In this document: positions 35,820 through 47,180 of the stretch, one piece after another
How positions within the stretch are numbered: the first letter of the stretch is position 1
Layout of the letters: each line of letters opens with the position of its first letter
Assembly: GCF_036588685.1 (NCBI RefSeq)
Contig: NC_086381.1
Span: 68,951,436-69,015,435 of the forward strand
Direction: 5' to 3'
Length of the DNA: 64,000 bases
Origin: Mytilus trossulus
Lineage: Eukaryota; Mollusca; Bivalvia; Mytilida; Mytilidae
Notes under the pieces: generated by a model
The model's database searches: none
What the model was told of the DNA's origin: nothing
The model's input: only the letters and a program-made list of their open reading frames with translations
Program-made: the position numbers and the translations under genes

Positions 35820-37780
35820 AAATGTTTTTTTCTCACCTGCCACAAAAAGGATTCATACCATTAATACAGACAGATGCCATATGTTTGAAAGTTTCCGTCC
35901 ATAACCTTACATGTTTTTTGTCCTTGATCTCATTTTCATGGTTCAGCAACACAGTAATCCTACATTCCGTCATCAGCATTGTCAGAGGTGATGTCCACAA
36001 ATATTTTTTTTTAATTTTAATAACTTTCTTAAACTAAACTGGATTTCTCTCAATCTTGGACAGAAGCCTTTTTATAATCATAAGATGGTATCCAGAAGTA
36101 ATTTTTGTAAAAAAAAAATCCTGTTTCTACGTATTTTACTAATAAATGACTTAGTTTTTCTGCCAGTTACCATTACCTTCACTCTGTTATAAAAGTTTTT
36201 GTCGAGCCTGAAACTTTTGTCGCAGAAAGCTGGACATAGGGATAGTAATTCAGCGACATTAGCTAACTTCTTTAAAGATTTATATTTTAGAGGGTGAAAG
36301 ACCTGGATGATTCATACTTTGTATATGGATGCCTCATTTTACGAAGTTCCTGTCAGTCACATGTCCAATGTCCTTGACCTCATTTTTATGTTTCAGTGAC
36401 TACTTGAAAAAAAAAGTTCTGAATTTTTGTAATGTTGATTTTCTCTTATTATAAGATATAGGATAACTATATTTGCTATGTGCGTACTTGCAAGGTCCTC
36501 ATGCCTGTCAGACAGTTTTCACTTGACCTTGACCACATTTTCATGGTTCAGTGGTTATAGTTAATTTTTGGGTTTTGGTCAGGTTTTTTTTATACTGTAT
36601 ATGCAATAGGTCTACTATATTTGAGTATGAAATGATTGTAAGGTGTACATTTTTAGCTGGCAGGTGTCATCTGACCTTAATTAACCTCATTTTCATGGTT
36701 CATTGGTCAAAATTGAGGTTTTGAGTTTTGGTCTTTTTTTCTAATACTATATGCAATAGGTCAACTATATTTGGTGTATGGATATATTTATGATCTATAT
36801 TTCTGTCACACAGGTTTTATTTGGCCTTGACCTCATATTCATGGTTCATTTCTCAGTGTTAAGTTTTTGTGTTTTGGTCTGTTTTTCTTAAACTTTAAGC
36901 AATAGGTCAACTATAATATAAGTTGTATGGAAAAATAATTGTTAGCTGTACATGCCTCCATGGCATGGTTCATCTGACCTTGACCTCATTTTCATGGTAT
37001 TTTGGTCAATATTCAGTTATCTTGCTTTATGTTAAGTTTGTGTGATAGTTGTAATAAATCTTTATATTTAGAACTATCAACATACTATCAATGATTAGTA
37101 AAGTAGGCGAGACATTTAAGTGTGTGCACTCTTGTTAAGATTTTAAAAACTTTCCTCAACTATCCTGGATTTGTACCAAATTTGGAAGAAAGGTTGTTTA
37201 TGATAAAAAAAACTGTTAATATTCAGAAGGAAATTTTGTTAAAAAAATGTTCTTGTTTTTCCGTAATCTACTTATAAATGGACTTTTTCTTCCAGTTAAC
37301 ATAACATAGTCTACAGTTAAATTTTTGAAATCATTAATTTGATTCATAAACTATCCTGGAATTTTAATAAACCTGGACAAAAGCTTCTTACAATAAAAAA
37401 ACGAATGTTTTTGTTATTTTTTTCATTCATTTTTGTTGAGCCTGCGATTAACAGCAACAGTAAGCAAGACACTGGGTTCTGCAAAACCCTTACACATTTT
37501 TTTTATAAATTTCTCAATGATGAGTATTGGATTTGAAATATTGGTCATTGTTATGTATATGTTCTTTAGACAGGGTTCACCTGACCTCAACCTCATTGAT
37601 CAAGGTGAAAGTTACACATGTTACATGATTGGATCTGCTTCCCAGATATTGTAAGCAGAAGTTCGACTTTATTTGGTGTATGGAATGATTGTAAGGTGTA
37701 CATGTCAGTCTGGCATGTTTTATCTGATCTTGTCAATGACCTCTTTTTCTTTGTCTGAATGTTACTTTAAAGTTTTCTTT
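35820..37780 (+). repeat. Block of diverged tandem 'CCTTGACCTCATTTTCATGGTTCA' repeats
   Basis: At least seven imperfect units occur (near 35915, 36370, 36530, 36690, 36825, 36970 and 37580). They carry GACCTTGACCTCATTTTCATGG, ATGCAATAGGTCAACTATAT and TGTATGGAATGATTGTAAGG in the same order. One unit ends with TTATATTTAGAACTATCAAC and AGTAGGCGAGACATTTAAG, also seen at 6620-6690. This is a known style of bivalve repeat, and the short frames here are not genes. Confidence 0.75.
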
Positions 37781-37799
37781 AAGTTAATATGAAAATAAG

Positions 37800-37945
37800 G
37801 GGATGTTGAATGATTGCCAATTAACGAGACAACTATCCACTTATTAAGTTCAAATGAAGTGGATGTAAGCATTAACTGCAACTATAATACAGCCTTCGTC
37901 AGTTGGAAATACCCACACTGTGTATTTTGCTTTAAAAGGCCCGGA
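37800..37945 (+). repeat. Diverged 110-bp repeat copy
   Basis: GGGGATGTTGAATGATTGCCAAT, GAGACAACTATCCAC, ATACAGCCTTC and TTTAAAAGGCCCGG follow the module order of the family. Overlapping minus frames of 96-121 aa that start in this region have no recognisable motif. Confidence 0.6.
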
Positions 37946-38059
37946 CATAAAAAATATGAAACAATTCAAACGTCCTAATTTATAACAAAACTCTTTTTGA
38001 AAAAGAAATATGAGGCATGAACCAAGTACAACAGCCATATAACTACATGTTAAAAAGTT

Positions 38060-38285
38060 TGTTTCCAGGTTTTGGAGAGAAAAAAAAATTGTTTTTGATT
38101 CTGAGAAAAGAAAAATGTTAGTTTCACCCTCAGCTGCCACTATATGTAATGCTAAAATTGAAAGAAAAAAATTGTTTTCGACTTGTCGCGAAAAAAATAG
38201 ATTGTTTTTCGCCACAGTCGAAAAAAATACGTTTGTCCAGAAAAAAATCCATAGGCCCCCAGAAAATCAAATGTTTGCTGCCTAA
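38060..38285 (-). repeat. A-rich repeat ending in an inverted CCATTTGATTTT end
   Basis: Repeated GAAAAAAATTGTTTTCGAC-like phrases end at GGCCCCCAGAAAATCAAATG. Reversed, this matches the G-tract/CATTTGATTTT end found at 8449 and 1339. One end only. Confidence 0.45.
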
Positions 38286-38514
38286 ACAGCAAATACGAAC
38301 TTGCACTGCATTAGTATAACACCTAGCATCAGTTTGAGTGGAATTCATTGCAAGATGATCGCTTCCAATCGGGAATGATTGAAAAATGAACATACTGGTT
38401 ATATGACATATATAAAACAAATAGTTACTTTACATCCGTGTAAATCCTTTAAATAATCAAACAAGCATACAACTCATGCGTAATCAATCTTAGTTAAAGG
38501 GTTTAATTAAAGTG

Positions 38515-38646
38515 CAGGCGCGGATCCAAGGGGCGGGGGGTGGGGGTTCCGGGGGTTGGAACCCCCCTTTTTTTGGACGATCAATGCATTTGAATGGGGA
38601 CATGTAATTGGAACCCCCCTTTTTTAAATGGCTGGATCCGCCCCTG
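38515..38646. mobile_element. GGCGGATCC-type MITE, third copy
   Basis: The left end GGCGCGGATCCAAGGGG mirrors the right end GGCTGGATCCGCCCCTG. In addition, GGAACCCCCCTTTTTT occurs twice inside. About 130 bp; same family as 2384-2544. Confidence 0.65.
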
Positions 38647-39505
38647 AAGTGCACATGAAAACATATTCAATGAGGTCGAATTATTCACTTGTAGGATTTT
38701 GAAAATAAATAACTCGGCCCTGATAATCACCAAAATAAATGGTTTGTTCTGTGGTAGTTTCAAAATGAATTGCCTCAGCAGGTCTTATCCAAAGTATGAG
38801 ATGGCACCAGATTCTTTATACATGCTTTCATCTTTTTTCCACACTTTCCAATTTTGTTAATGACAAAAGTATAATTATTATTTAAATATACTTGAAATGT
38901 CTGAAAATTTATTCAAATTGAGGTATATTGTCTCAGGAAACCTTACCTCACCTTTATTTTAAGGATGTCTGCTGCTCTAATTTAAAATAACAAGGATTTC
39001 ATGTGGTTGCTTAAAATGAAAACAACTTTGATATTTAAACAAAATAAAGTAATAAAATCATTAGTCTCGTGTGTAGTTTTCAAAATACGAGACATTTAGA
39101 AAATGCAGCCACAGACTTAACTTTGTGAATTCCATTTTTGCTTTATAGTGCACATTGGTCTTTTGATGTTGTCCCTATAGCAACTTAAGTCTTACACTTA
39201 ACTTATATATTTTGCTTTGAGGCCAAAATATTGTCAAAAAATTATTAAACAAATCTTGCATTTTCAGATTAAGAAAGGGTCTTTGGAACAACAAGAAAGC
39301 ATAATGTTGCATCATTTGTTCTATAGCTTTTTGGGCTTCAGTGGCTCCAAAATCTAACCAAAAAAAAATTGCCTCGCTCCACTCGGCAAAATATGTTTAT
39401 CAATTCTTTTAAAAGAGGCTAGTTACAACCAAACTGTAATACTATGTGAGTATGTATGTATGCAATACATGTATATGCAGTTGGGAATATAAAAGATTCA
39501 TTTCT

Positions 39506-42500
39506 CACTGGGGTAAAGCTGATGACCGTAACTGCATTCACGGTCATCCCAAGATGTCGGACGAAAAATTAGGTCAGTATTTTTATTGTCTGTTAAGGTG
39601 TTTCTACATCATTTTCTTTACAAAGCATACATTGGTACGATGTAAATTTATAAAAGATTCACATGGAAGTCACAAATCTCTACCGAGGAACGTGTATAGA
39701 ACGGGAAATTGGATTTGAAAAATTCGCCAAGATGACCGTAAATCACCTTTAAAATATTTCCAAGATGACCGTAACATATAATAAGGATGACCGTGATTGG
39801 TAAAATGATGACCGTAATTTCGAAAGGATAACCGTACCTTTCATAGTATAACCGTCCTTTCTAAGAAATATCCGTATTTGTATTACCTTTTTTGTATCAA
39901 ATAATTAATCGTGTTGATGAAAGACGTATTTATAAGACAACATTTGTTTTAACAATATTTATTCAGATAATTCATCATGATACGATATTATACAAAGGAA
40001 ATAATATTCAGGATTCAGAAACAAGCTATTTGCCTTTACAAATCTGTCTCCTTTACAAAAATAATACACTTATTGAACAATACATAAATATAAATACTGG
40101 CATGCTCTGTAATAAATATATGAATATGAAAAAGGTGAAAGAAGAAAAAGATGAAAAAATTTAATGAGAAAAATAAAATAAAAAATAAACATGAATTATT
40201 GTAATGTAAAATGTGAAATGCTTTGGTTCCTATAGTGATGAAGCATTAACATCAAGGGTTAAAACGTTAACTTTTATAATAGATTTCTGCACCAAACTAA
40301 ATAAAATACTATTTTGCTCATCTGAGAGTACCGTTGATCCAAAAAGCAAAGTTTTTGTGTTAACTTGGACAGGAAGAACTGAAACAGAATCCAATAGTTC
40401 TTTTCTTAAATTAGTATATATAGGACAAGATAACAGGAAGTGAGAATTTTTTTCTACATCACCACAACGACAAATTGGAGAGTCTACTAGTTAACGAAGG
40501 AAAATGTGAGAATTCATTGAGCTTGAATCCATTCTTAAGCGTGCATGAAAAAATTGACCAAAACGATGTCCTATATAATAATACGCTGGGATCATACTAT
40601 TTTGGGTACTAACTTGTTTTTTGAATAATGATAAAGATTCGTATTTTCTTATGTTTAAGTTAAGAGTGTCCCATAGTTTTGTTGTTGCAGGGATGAAATA
40701 TTCAGAATATAAACGGGTCCGTGTGTTGACTTGTGAAATATTATTTCTCTGTCTTGTATTATGATCATGCCCACTGCCTACTGAATCAGGCATATTCAAG
40801 AATTGGGCGAAATTTTTTCAAGTCAAAATCTATGAAGAACATTTTTCATTTTTCTCATTATATTTATTCTTTTGTAAGATTTAGAAACTATATATTCAAT
40901 ATGGTCGTTCCAGGATCCGTTGTTAGAAAAAAAGACACCTAGATGTTTGTGTTTACTTACTGTTTGTAGCTATTGGGTGTTCATATTTAATGGAGAATGA
41001 AAGGGTCTATTTATTTTTTTTGAAATTATTATACTTTCAATTTTTTTGGCATTAAAATTAAGAAGCCATTTTTTTTTTACCAATTATAAATCTTATCTAG
41101 ATCGTCATTTAAAATTTTAGCTGTTTCTGTTGGATTGTCAACCATAATATATTAGAAAGTGTCATCTGCGAATAGCTTAATTTGAGCTTGAATGTCTTCT
41201 ACAATATCGTTTATAAATATCAAAAAAGGAGAGGGCCTAGAATGGATCCTTGTTGGACGCCTGCATTTACAGGTAACCATTCGGAACTTGAACCACTAAT
41301 AACCACCCGCTGGACTCTATTTGTAAGATAATTTCCAAACCAGTAAAGAACCCATTATGCCCGCTTGTTGAAGTTTAAATAGCAGTCCCTTATGCCAGAC
41401 TCGATCAAACGCTTAATACTTATATCACAGAATACTACCCTTATTTCTTTACCGCTATCTAAAGCCTTCCCAAAATCTTTCGAAATGTTAATTAATTGAT
41501 TAACTACTGAATCCCCCCGTGTAAAGCTCGACTGATTTTTCGTTAAAATATTATTGAGCATAAAGTGATTGTAAACATGTTTATATACACATCGTTCCAT
41601 ACACTTTGATATTACACTCAACAAGGAAATAAGTCTACAGTTTTTAACGTCAATCGGTTTACTATTTTTATAAACTGGGGTAACATTTGCTCTTTTCCAT
41701 TGATCTGGAAAAGAAGACTTACTGAACGATAAGTTAAATAGTTTACATAGTGGATACTTTAAAACAGAAGATGCTTCTTTTAACAATTTGGGACTTATGA
41801 GGTCTGGGCCAGAAGCTTTTGTAGGATTAACAATTTTCAATATATCTTCAACTTCAGTAACAGTAAGTTCTATATGACTAATGTCATCACTAATATTATG
41901 AAGTTCTTCAGGTAACACAGCACTTGAATCATCAATATTTGACTGAGAAGAAAAAAATCGATTAAATTCATTTGCCTTTTCGATTTTATTATATGTTAAG
42001 TTGTTATTAACCATTAATGGGGGTACACTTGCGTCGTTTGTTTTTAATCCGGATATTTGTTTAACCGTCTCCACCAGTTAGTATTGGACGGGTTACTGTT
42101 CGTGATATTTTTAATTAAATTGTTTTTATAATCATCTTTCGATTTTCTTATTAAACTAGTAACTTCATTTCGTATTTTCTTAAATTTTGACCACTCCGAT
42201 GGGTTATTATATTTTTAAGCCTTTCTGTGGATTCTATTTTTTTTCTTGTTTTTTTTTACATCATTTGTTAGCCATGGAGGTTCATTTATGCGAACAGTTA
42301 TTATTTTATTTGGAATAAAATTTTCAGCAGCTTCTATGATAGTTTTGTTATTTCGGTTGTAAATTGTTCAACGTTATTTAAGTTAATTACGGAATCCCAA
42401 TTTTTTTCAGATAAAATGTTACGATATCTGTCATAGTCTCCTCGATCTCATAGCCAAATTTTCCACTTAAAAGTTTTTTTACGACATTTTGTAAAGTTCA

Positions 42501-43145
42501 AAAGACTAATTATAGGACAGTGAAAACGTATTTGGTCTAATAAAGGTGGCCCGACTCCACAGTAATTTATTATGTGAGCATCATTTGTTATAAAAAGGTC
42601 TAACAAAGACAACATTATCCTAAAGGTAGACAAAAATAAGACATGCTTCAAATACATGGTTCGTCATATGTAGCATCCAACTACAAGCCAAATAGTTAAA
42701 AAGAACTAACCGAGCCCCTATTGCGACAAACTCAATGAAAAACAATGCATACAAATATAGATATTTCTTTCAATTGATGGTCATCCTTTTAAATTTAGTC
42801 ATTCTTTATAAATTACGGTCATCCTTAACAATTTACGGTCATCCTTTAACCAATTACGGTCAGCCTTGTTATGAATCGCTAATCCTGTTACGGTCATCTC
42901 GATTACGATTTACGGTCATCCTCGCGAATTTTTTAAATCCAAATTCCCGTTTTATACACGTTCCTCGGTAGAGATTTGTGACTTCCGTGTGAATCTTTTA
43001 TATATTTACATCGTATCAAAGTATGCTTTGTAAAGAAAATGATGTAGAAACACCTTAACAGGCAATAAAAATACTGACCTAATTTTTCATCCGACATCTT
43101 GGGATGACCGTGAATGCAGTTACGGTCATCAGCTTTACCCCAGTG
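39506..43145. mobile_element. Large TIR element, CAC...GTG ends, 5-bp TSD, hosting a LINE
   Basis: The left end CACTGGGGTAAAGCTGATGA and right end TCATCAGCTTTACCCCAGTG are perfect inverted copies. The duplicated target TTTCT lies immediately outside (39501-39505 and 43146-43150). The inverted arms run ~380-400 bp (to about 39890 on the left, from about 42743 on the right) and are highly similar. Each arm carries a series of GATGACCGTAA-like motifs at irregular spacing, denser towards the inner part. No transposase frame exists. The interior is mostly a minus-strand LINE remnant, probably a later insertion. TIR plus 5-bp TSD are features of cut-and-paste transposons. CAC ends with 5-bp TSDs fit Transib-type elements, but hAT-like variants with 5-bp TSDs cannot be excluded. 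Confidence 0.85.
40200..42735 (-). pseudogene. 5'-truncated non-LTR retrotransposon (LINE) reverse transcriptase
   Basis: In coding order (right to left): the end of an APE-type endonuclease (around 42450-42657, with DLFITNDAHIINYCGVG and HCPI); a linker; then the reverse transcriptase (42074-40800). RT hallmarks are KASGPDLISPKLLKEAS, FPDQWKRANVTPVYK, VVFCDIS then, after a frameshift near 41410, AFDRVWHKGLL, then [11 protein letters not shown] near 41240-41275 and FADDT near 41159-41175, the catalytic motif, with a stop immediately after it (41152-41154). The C-terminal part (40799-40430) has HNTRQRNNISQVNTRTRLYS and a CRCGDVEKNSHF cysteine motif. I place it in the Jockey/CR1-like group without fixing a clade. 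It lacks most of the endonuclease and carries at least one frameshift and several stops, so it is dead. Confidence 0.85.
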
Positions 43146-43531
43146 TTTCTGCAGAGGCAGAAGGTTGATGATTGATCCACTTTAAATTGTTTATAATGAC
43201 TTGACTATACAAGTATTATTTATAATAAACAAATCATTTAAAAGTTTGTATCTTTACGAATATAATAAATATAGTTGCTTCTCTGAAAATGAAAAATCTT
43301 GCTTCAATAGTGCAGAAAATGAATAATCTGTCCTCTTAGTTTACAAAAATGAATAACGTCCCCTAAACTGTTTCTGTTCAATTTATAGTGATATATACAG
43401 ATATATAAAGGATAATCAAAGCCATGAGCCAGCTCAAGGTGTGCTCATGTTTATACTAAACAATTATAGCCTTTGTATGAGGTCGATACAAGGATATATT
43501 TACCTGAAAGAAGTATATTGACTGAGGACGA
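43146..43531. other. Spacer between the two large TIR elements
   Basis: It starts with the target copy TTTCT (43146-43150) and ends with GACGA (43527-43531), the left target copy of the next element. Near 43330-43375, AAAATGAATAACGTCCCCTAAACTGTTTCTG loosely resembles, inverted, a stretch near 48545-48575. No gene. Confidence 0.5.
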
Positions 43532-43637
43532 CACGGTGGGTATGGTTGTCCTGCGAGAGAACGTACTGTGCGGGTGATTTGGTCCTGACGGGTGCTGGTG
43601 GGTCCTGATTCTGTGCTGGTGGGTTTGTTTACATTGT

Positions 43638-43726
43638 CAATCTAATTGAAATGTTGATCTCTGATTACGTTAAATACTCATATGCAGTATATAACGTAAT
43701 CAGAGATCAACATTTCAATTAGATTG
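43638..43726. mobile_element. 89-bp near-perfect hairpin MITE with 10-bp TSD
   Basis: The 35-base arms CAATCTAATTGAAATGTTGA... and ...TCAACATTTCAATTAGATTG are perfect complements around a ~19-base loop. The duplicated target TTTACATTGT is at 43628-43637 and 43727-43736. A 10-bp TSD would suit a Mutator-like family. The perfect arms suggest a recent insertion. Confidence 0.85.
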
Positions 43727-44235
43727 TTTACATTGTATGAGAACGGCAATAAAACGACTGTTTTGTTGCTTAATTTTTCTCTGATGTGTCATAAGTACCA
43801 TGCAAAGTATATTACAACAATATTATATTGCAAAAGTCGTGCAAGTTCGTTAAACGGAATGGTCCTGACGCTGTGCTGGTGATGAGAAAAACGGTCCTGG
43901 TTCTGTGCTCCTATGTCCTGGTTCTGTGCTTTTATATTTTAGTTAAAAGTGGCATATATTCAAGATTATTGATGCTGTACTGTTATTGACTTATTAGCTG
44001 TTGTCTGCTTTCTTGAAATTGACATTGTTGTGAATCTGTTTACTGTTAATATGAAAGAAAAAATACCCCTATTTTAAAAAAAAAATAAAACTAACTGTAA
44101 TCTTATTTATTGGCTGTTAATGGAACCCTTTTTGCCCCCTTTTAAGATAAGAAAATATGTTTACGATTTTCGGGATTACGATCATTTTTCAAGATCACCA
44201 AAATACGTTGTAATTTATACAATACTTATATAAAG

Positions 44236-44350
44236 TAGATGATGTGGTATGTTTGTTGTCAATGGACAAATTTCCATAAGAAACCAAAGGAAGTATGTGT
44301 TAACAACCATACGTCATCGTACGACCTTCAACAATAACCCATAAAATAAA
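44236..44350 (+). repeat. Diverged 110-bp repeat copy
   Basis: GATGATGTGGTATGTTTGTT, AATTTCCATAAGAAACCAAA and CGTACGACCTTCAACAATAA follow the family module order. Confidence 0.7.
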
Positions 44351-45080
44351 AATGTAAAAGGTTTTGCATAAAAATGGAGAGCAAAAATATAGAACAAAGG
44401 ACTTTCTGAGCGTTTCAATCATGTCTTTAGCAGCTTAAAACACATTTGTTTGTGAACAATTGAGTGCTGACTATAAGAATGACAATAGTATTGCGGGTTT
44501 GTTTGTTTGGTGTTGGGTTTTTTTTTTTGGGGGGGGGAGGGATGGGAATAATTTAGAGCGAGGTTACAGTGAAAGCTTGGAATAGTTTCCCGTAAGATTT
44601 AAAAGTTGTATTGTAAAAGAAAAAATGTATCTTATAGCTATTAAGAATCACTTGCTGTAAGATTTTTCCAACAATTTTTTTTTGTCTAAACGGTTATCAG
44701 GTATATTTTTTTTTCGAAAGTTCGATAGAAAAAAATACTATTTCATGAAAGGGCAGGCTAGAATGTGTCAGAGAATGAAGACGAGATAACCTAGAGAACA
44801 CTAATAAAATTAAGATTTCTTAGCTTTTTTCATTTCAAATAAAAAAAAAATTGATAAAGAATTACAGGGGAGGAAGTGAACAATGTGTCCTTCTTTTCTA
44901 TATATAAATAATAAATATTTTTCATGAATAAAAATAAAATGTGCCTTGATTATAATTGAAAATGAGAAAATGGAAAAAATACCCAACTAAAATACACTTT
45001 TATTTTAGTATTGGTAATATCACTAAGCTTTTAAGTTTTGTGTGTCAAACACAATATCTCTGTAGTAATGCGGGGTTTAA

Positions 45081-46610
45081 GCTGGAGTCACACATTCACG
45101 ATTTTTACCGCCGTCCTTGACAGGACCATTCCCGATTAAAATTTATTAAAAGTCTGATCAAGATCCTATGAATCGTGGATGGAAATTCAAACCTTAATTA
45201 AAATTTGTAAAAAAATAAATTTAATCACGACAACAATCAGATATTGTCCAGGAAGCGTCGATATTTAACCGTTTCCAAGCGAATTTATCCCGATAATCCC
45301 GTTCTAAATCCATTTCTAATCCGATTTGTATCTTTCGCCAGGTAAAATTCGACCGAGTCTGTCACGACTGCGTCCCGATTCTACCGAATGTAATCCGACA
45401 GAGATCAGATAGTGACAAGACAGTGAACCGACGCTGACGGAAGTTATCCGTCAAAAGAAAATCGGCCGAGTTTCCCCGAATGTTACGGGACGCACCTAAC
45501 TGTCGGGGTGCTTTGCCGAACTATTCGGACCCTTCCCGACCAGTAGGAATCTGTTACGAACTGAAACGACTGCGTTCAGACAATAATAGGACATTCCAGA
45601 TAATTGAGGAGCAATAATCGGCAATGTGTGAACCCCGCATTACACATTGCCGATTATTGCTCCCGGATGAGATCAGACAGCGATACGACACGAAAAGTGA
45701 AAAAGTCGGATTAGCATTCTCAATTATCTGGAATGTCCTATTATTGTCTGAGCGCAGTCGTTTTAGTTCGTAACAGATTCCTACCGGTCGGGAAGGGTCC
45801 GAATAGTTCGGCAAAGCATCCCGACAGTTAGGTGCGTCCGTAACATTCGGGGAAACTCGGCCGATTTTCTTTTGTCGGATTACAATCGTGCCTATGTCGT
45901 GACAGATTCTGCTGTATCAGATCGAATTCCTAACAATGTTCTGTGTATTCGGGACGGTGTACTGTGGAACTGGAATGATCTGGAGAAATTTCTCATTGCT
46001 GTTTTTTTGCCGATTGAGTACAGATTGCATTCAGACCTTGTCGATTGCGAACCGTTTTTGCCGAAACCGTTCCGAAACAGTCCCTTTATTAATTCTAAAT
46101 TCGTCAATGATACCCACGGCAGAGTCCCGACAATTACAGAACACAATACGACTGAGACCAGACAAAGCCGTTTGCAATACGGTAGAGAGGACCCTGATAG
46201 GATTACGTTCCGACAGTACCTGATCATCCCGAGTATGCCGACCGTTTTCGAACGGATAACTTCCGTCAGCGTCGGTTCACTGTCTTGTCACTATCTGATC
46301 TCTGACGGATTACATTCGGTAGAATCGGGACGCAGTCGTGACAGACTCGGTCGAATTTTACCTGGCGAAAGATACAAATCGGATTAGAAGCGGATTTAGA
46401 ACGGGATTATCGGAATGAATTCGCTTGGAAACGGTTGAATATCGACGCTTCCTGATTGTTGTCGTGATAAAAAATATTTTTTTTACAAATTTCAATTAAA
46501 GTTTGAATTTCCATCCACGATTCATAGGATCTTGATCAGACTTTTAATAAATTTAAATCGGGAATGGTTCTGTCAAGGACGGCAGTAAAAATCATGAATG
46601 TGTGACCCTA
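45081..46610. mobile_element. Large CG-rich foldback element
   Basis: The outer ends GAGTCACACATTCACGATTT and its complement near 46600 are continued by long inverted arms. 45081-45435 pairs with ~46240-46605, and ~45450-45640 pairs with ~45640-45880. The centre is a short palindrome (GGCAATGTGTGAACCCCGCATTACACATTGCC near 45620-45660). The right arm carries an extra ~360 bp (45880-46240) and an extra ~55 bp (45663-45719) absent from the left, so the left arm is deleted relative to the right. It is rich in CCGA/TCGG motifs unlike the AT-rich surroundings. Frames up to 171 aa inside are by-products of composition on both strands. Confidence 0.8.
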
Positions 46611-46924
46611 ACTCCTTACTAAGATATTTCACTTCATTCATTTTTTTTTATGCAATTTTTGATATTGTGAATTCATAGAATTATTATATTAAAATGTAGC
46701 CTTAATTTATATTTAAAAAAAAATGAATCTAAAGCCAGATATATCAAACATTTTTGTTTCCATCTATCCATTTTCAGGACTTTAACAATCAACAATAACA
46801 CGCCTGGAAAGTAAAATGCGTACTCGGCTGTCTGTAATCGACCATTTTTAGACACCCCAAGCTCTTAAAAAACAAGCCGGGGTGGGGGTTCAAAGATGCA
46901 AATTGAGTACTTATATCAATATTG

Positions 46925-47180
46925 TATCTTTTCGTGTACGGTTTATGGCCCCCTCCTGTGGCCTGTCAATTCCGAAATGTGCAAACTGCAATAGTATCAA
47001 AACAGCACAGACAATGAATCATAGAGATACAATTTTGTACATACATCAAGGGGAAACTTCTTGCAAAGCATTATTATTTATAGTTCATTATTGTATTTAG
47101 TAGGAAAAGAGAATTTAGTGAAAAATAAAATCACTATTTTTGTAGAAAATTCAGACCTTTGTACAGAGATTTTTGTTATG
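46925..47180 (+). repeat. Dispersed repeat, first of a pair
   Basis: GTTTATGGCCCCCTCCTGTGGCCTGT, CAAACTGCAATAGTATC and CAGAGATTTTTGTTATG align in order, same orientation, with 62610-62855. About 255 bp and clearly diverged; non-coding. Confidence 0.65.

Noticed and set aside
37850..38420. 121- and 96-aa minus frames
   Set aside because: They overlap each other in different frames across A-rich repeats and a MITE-like end.
45872..46387. 171-aa + frame and overlapping 95-111 aa frames
   Set aside because: They sit in a CG-rich foldback arm with frames open on both strands; no motif, and the same sequence forms the inverted arms.
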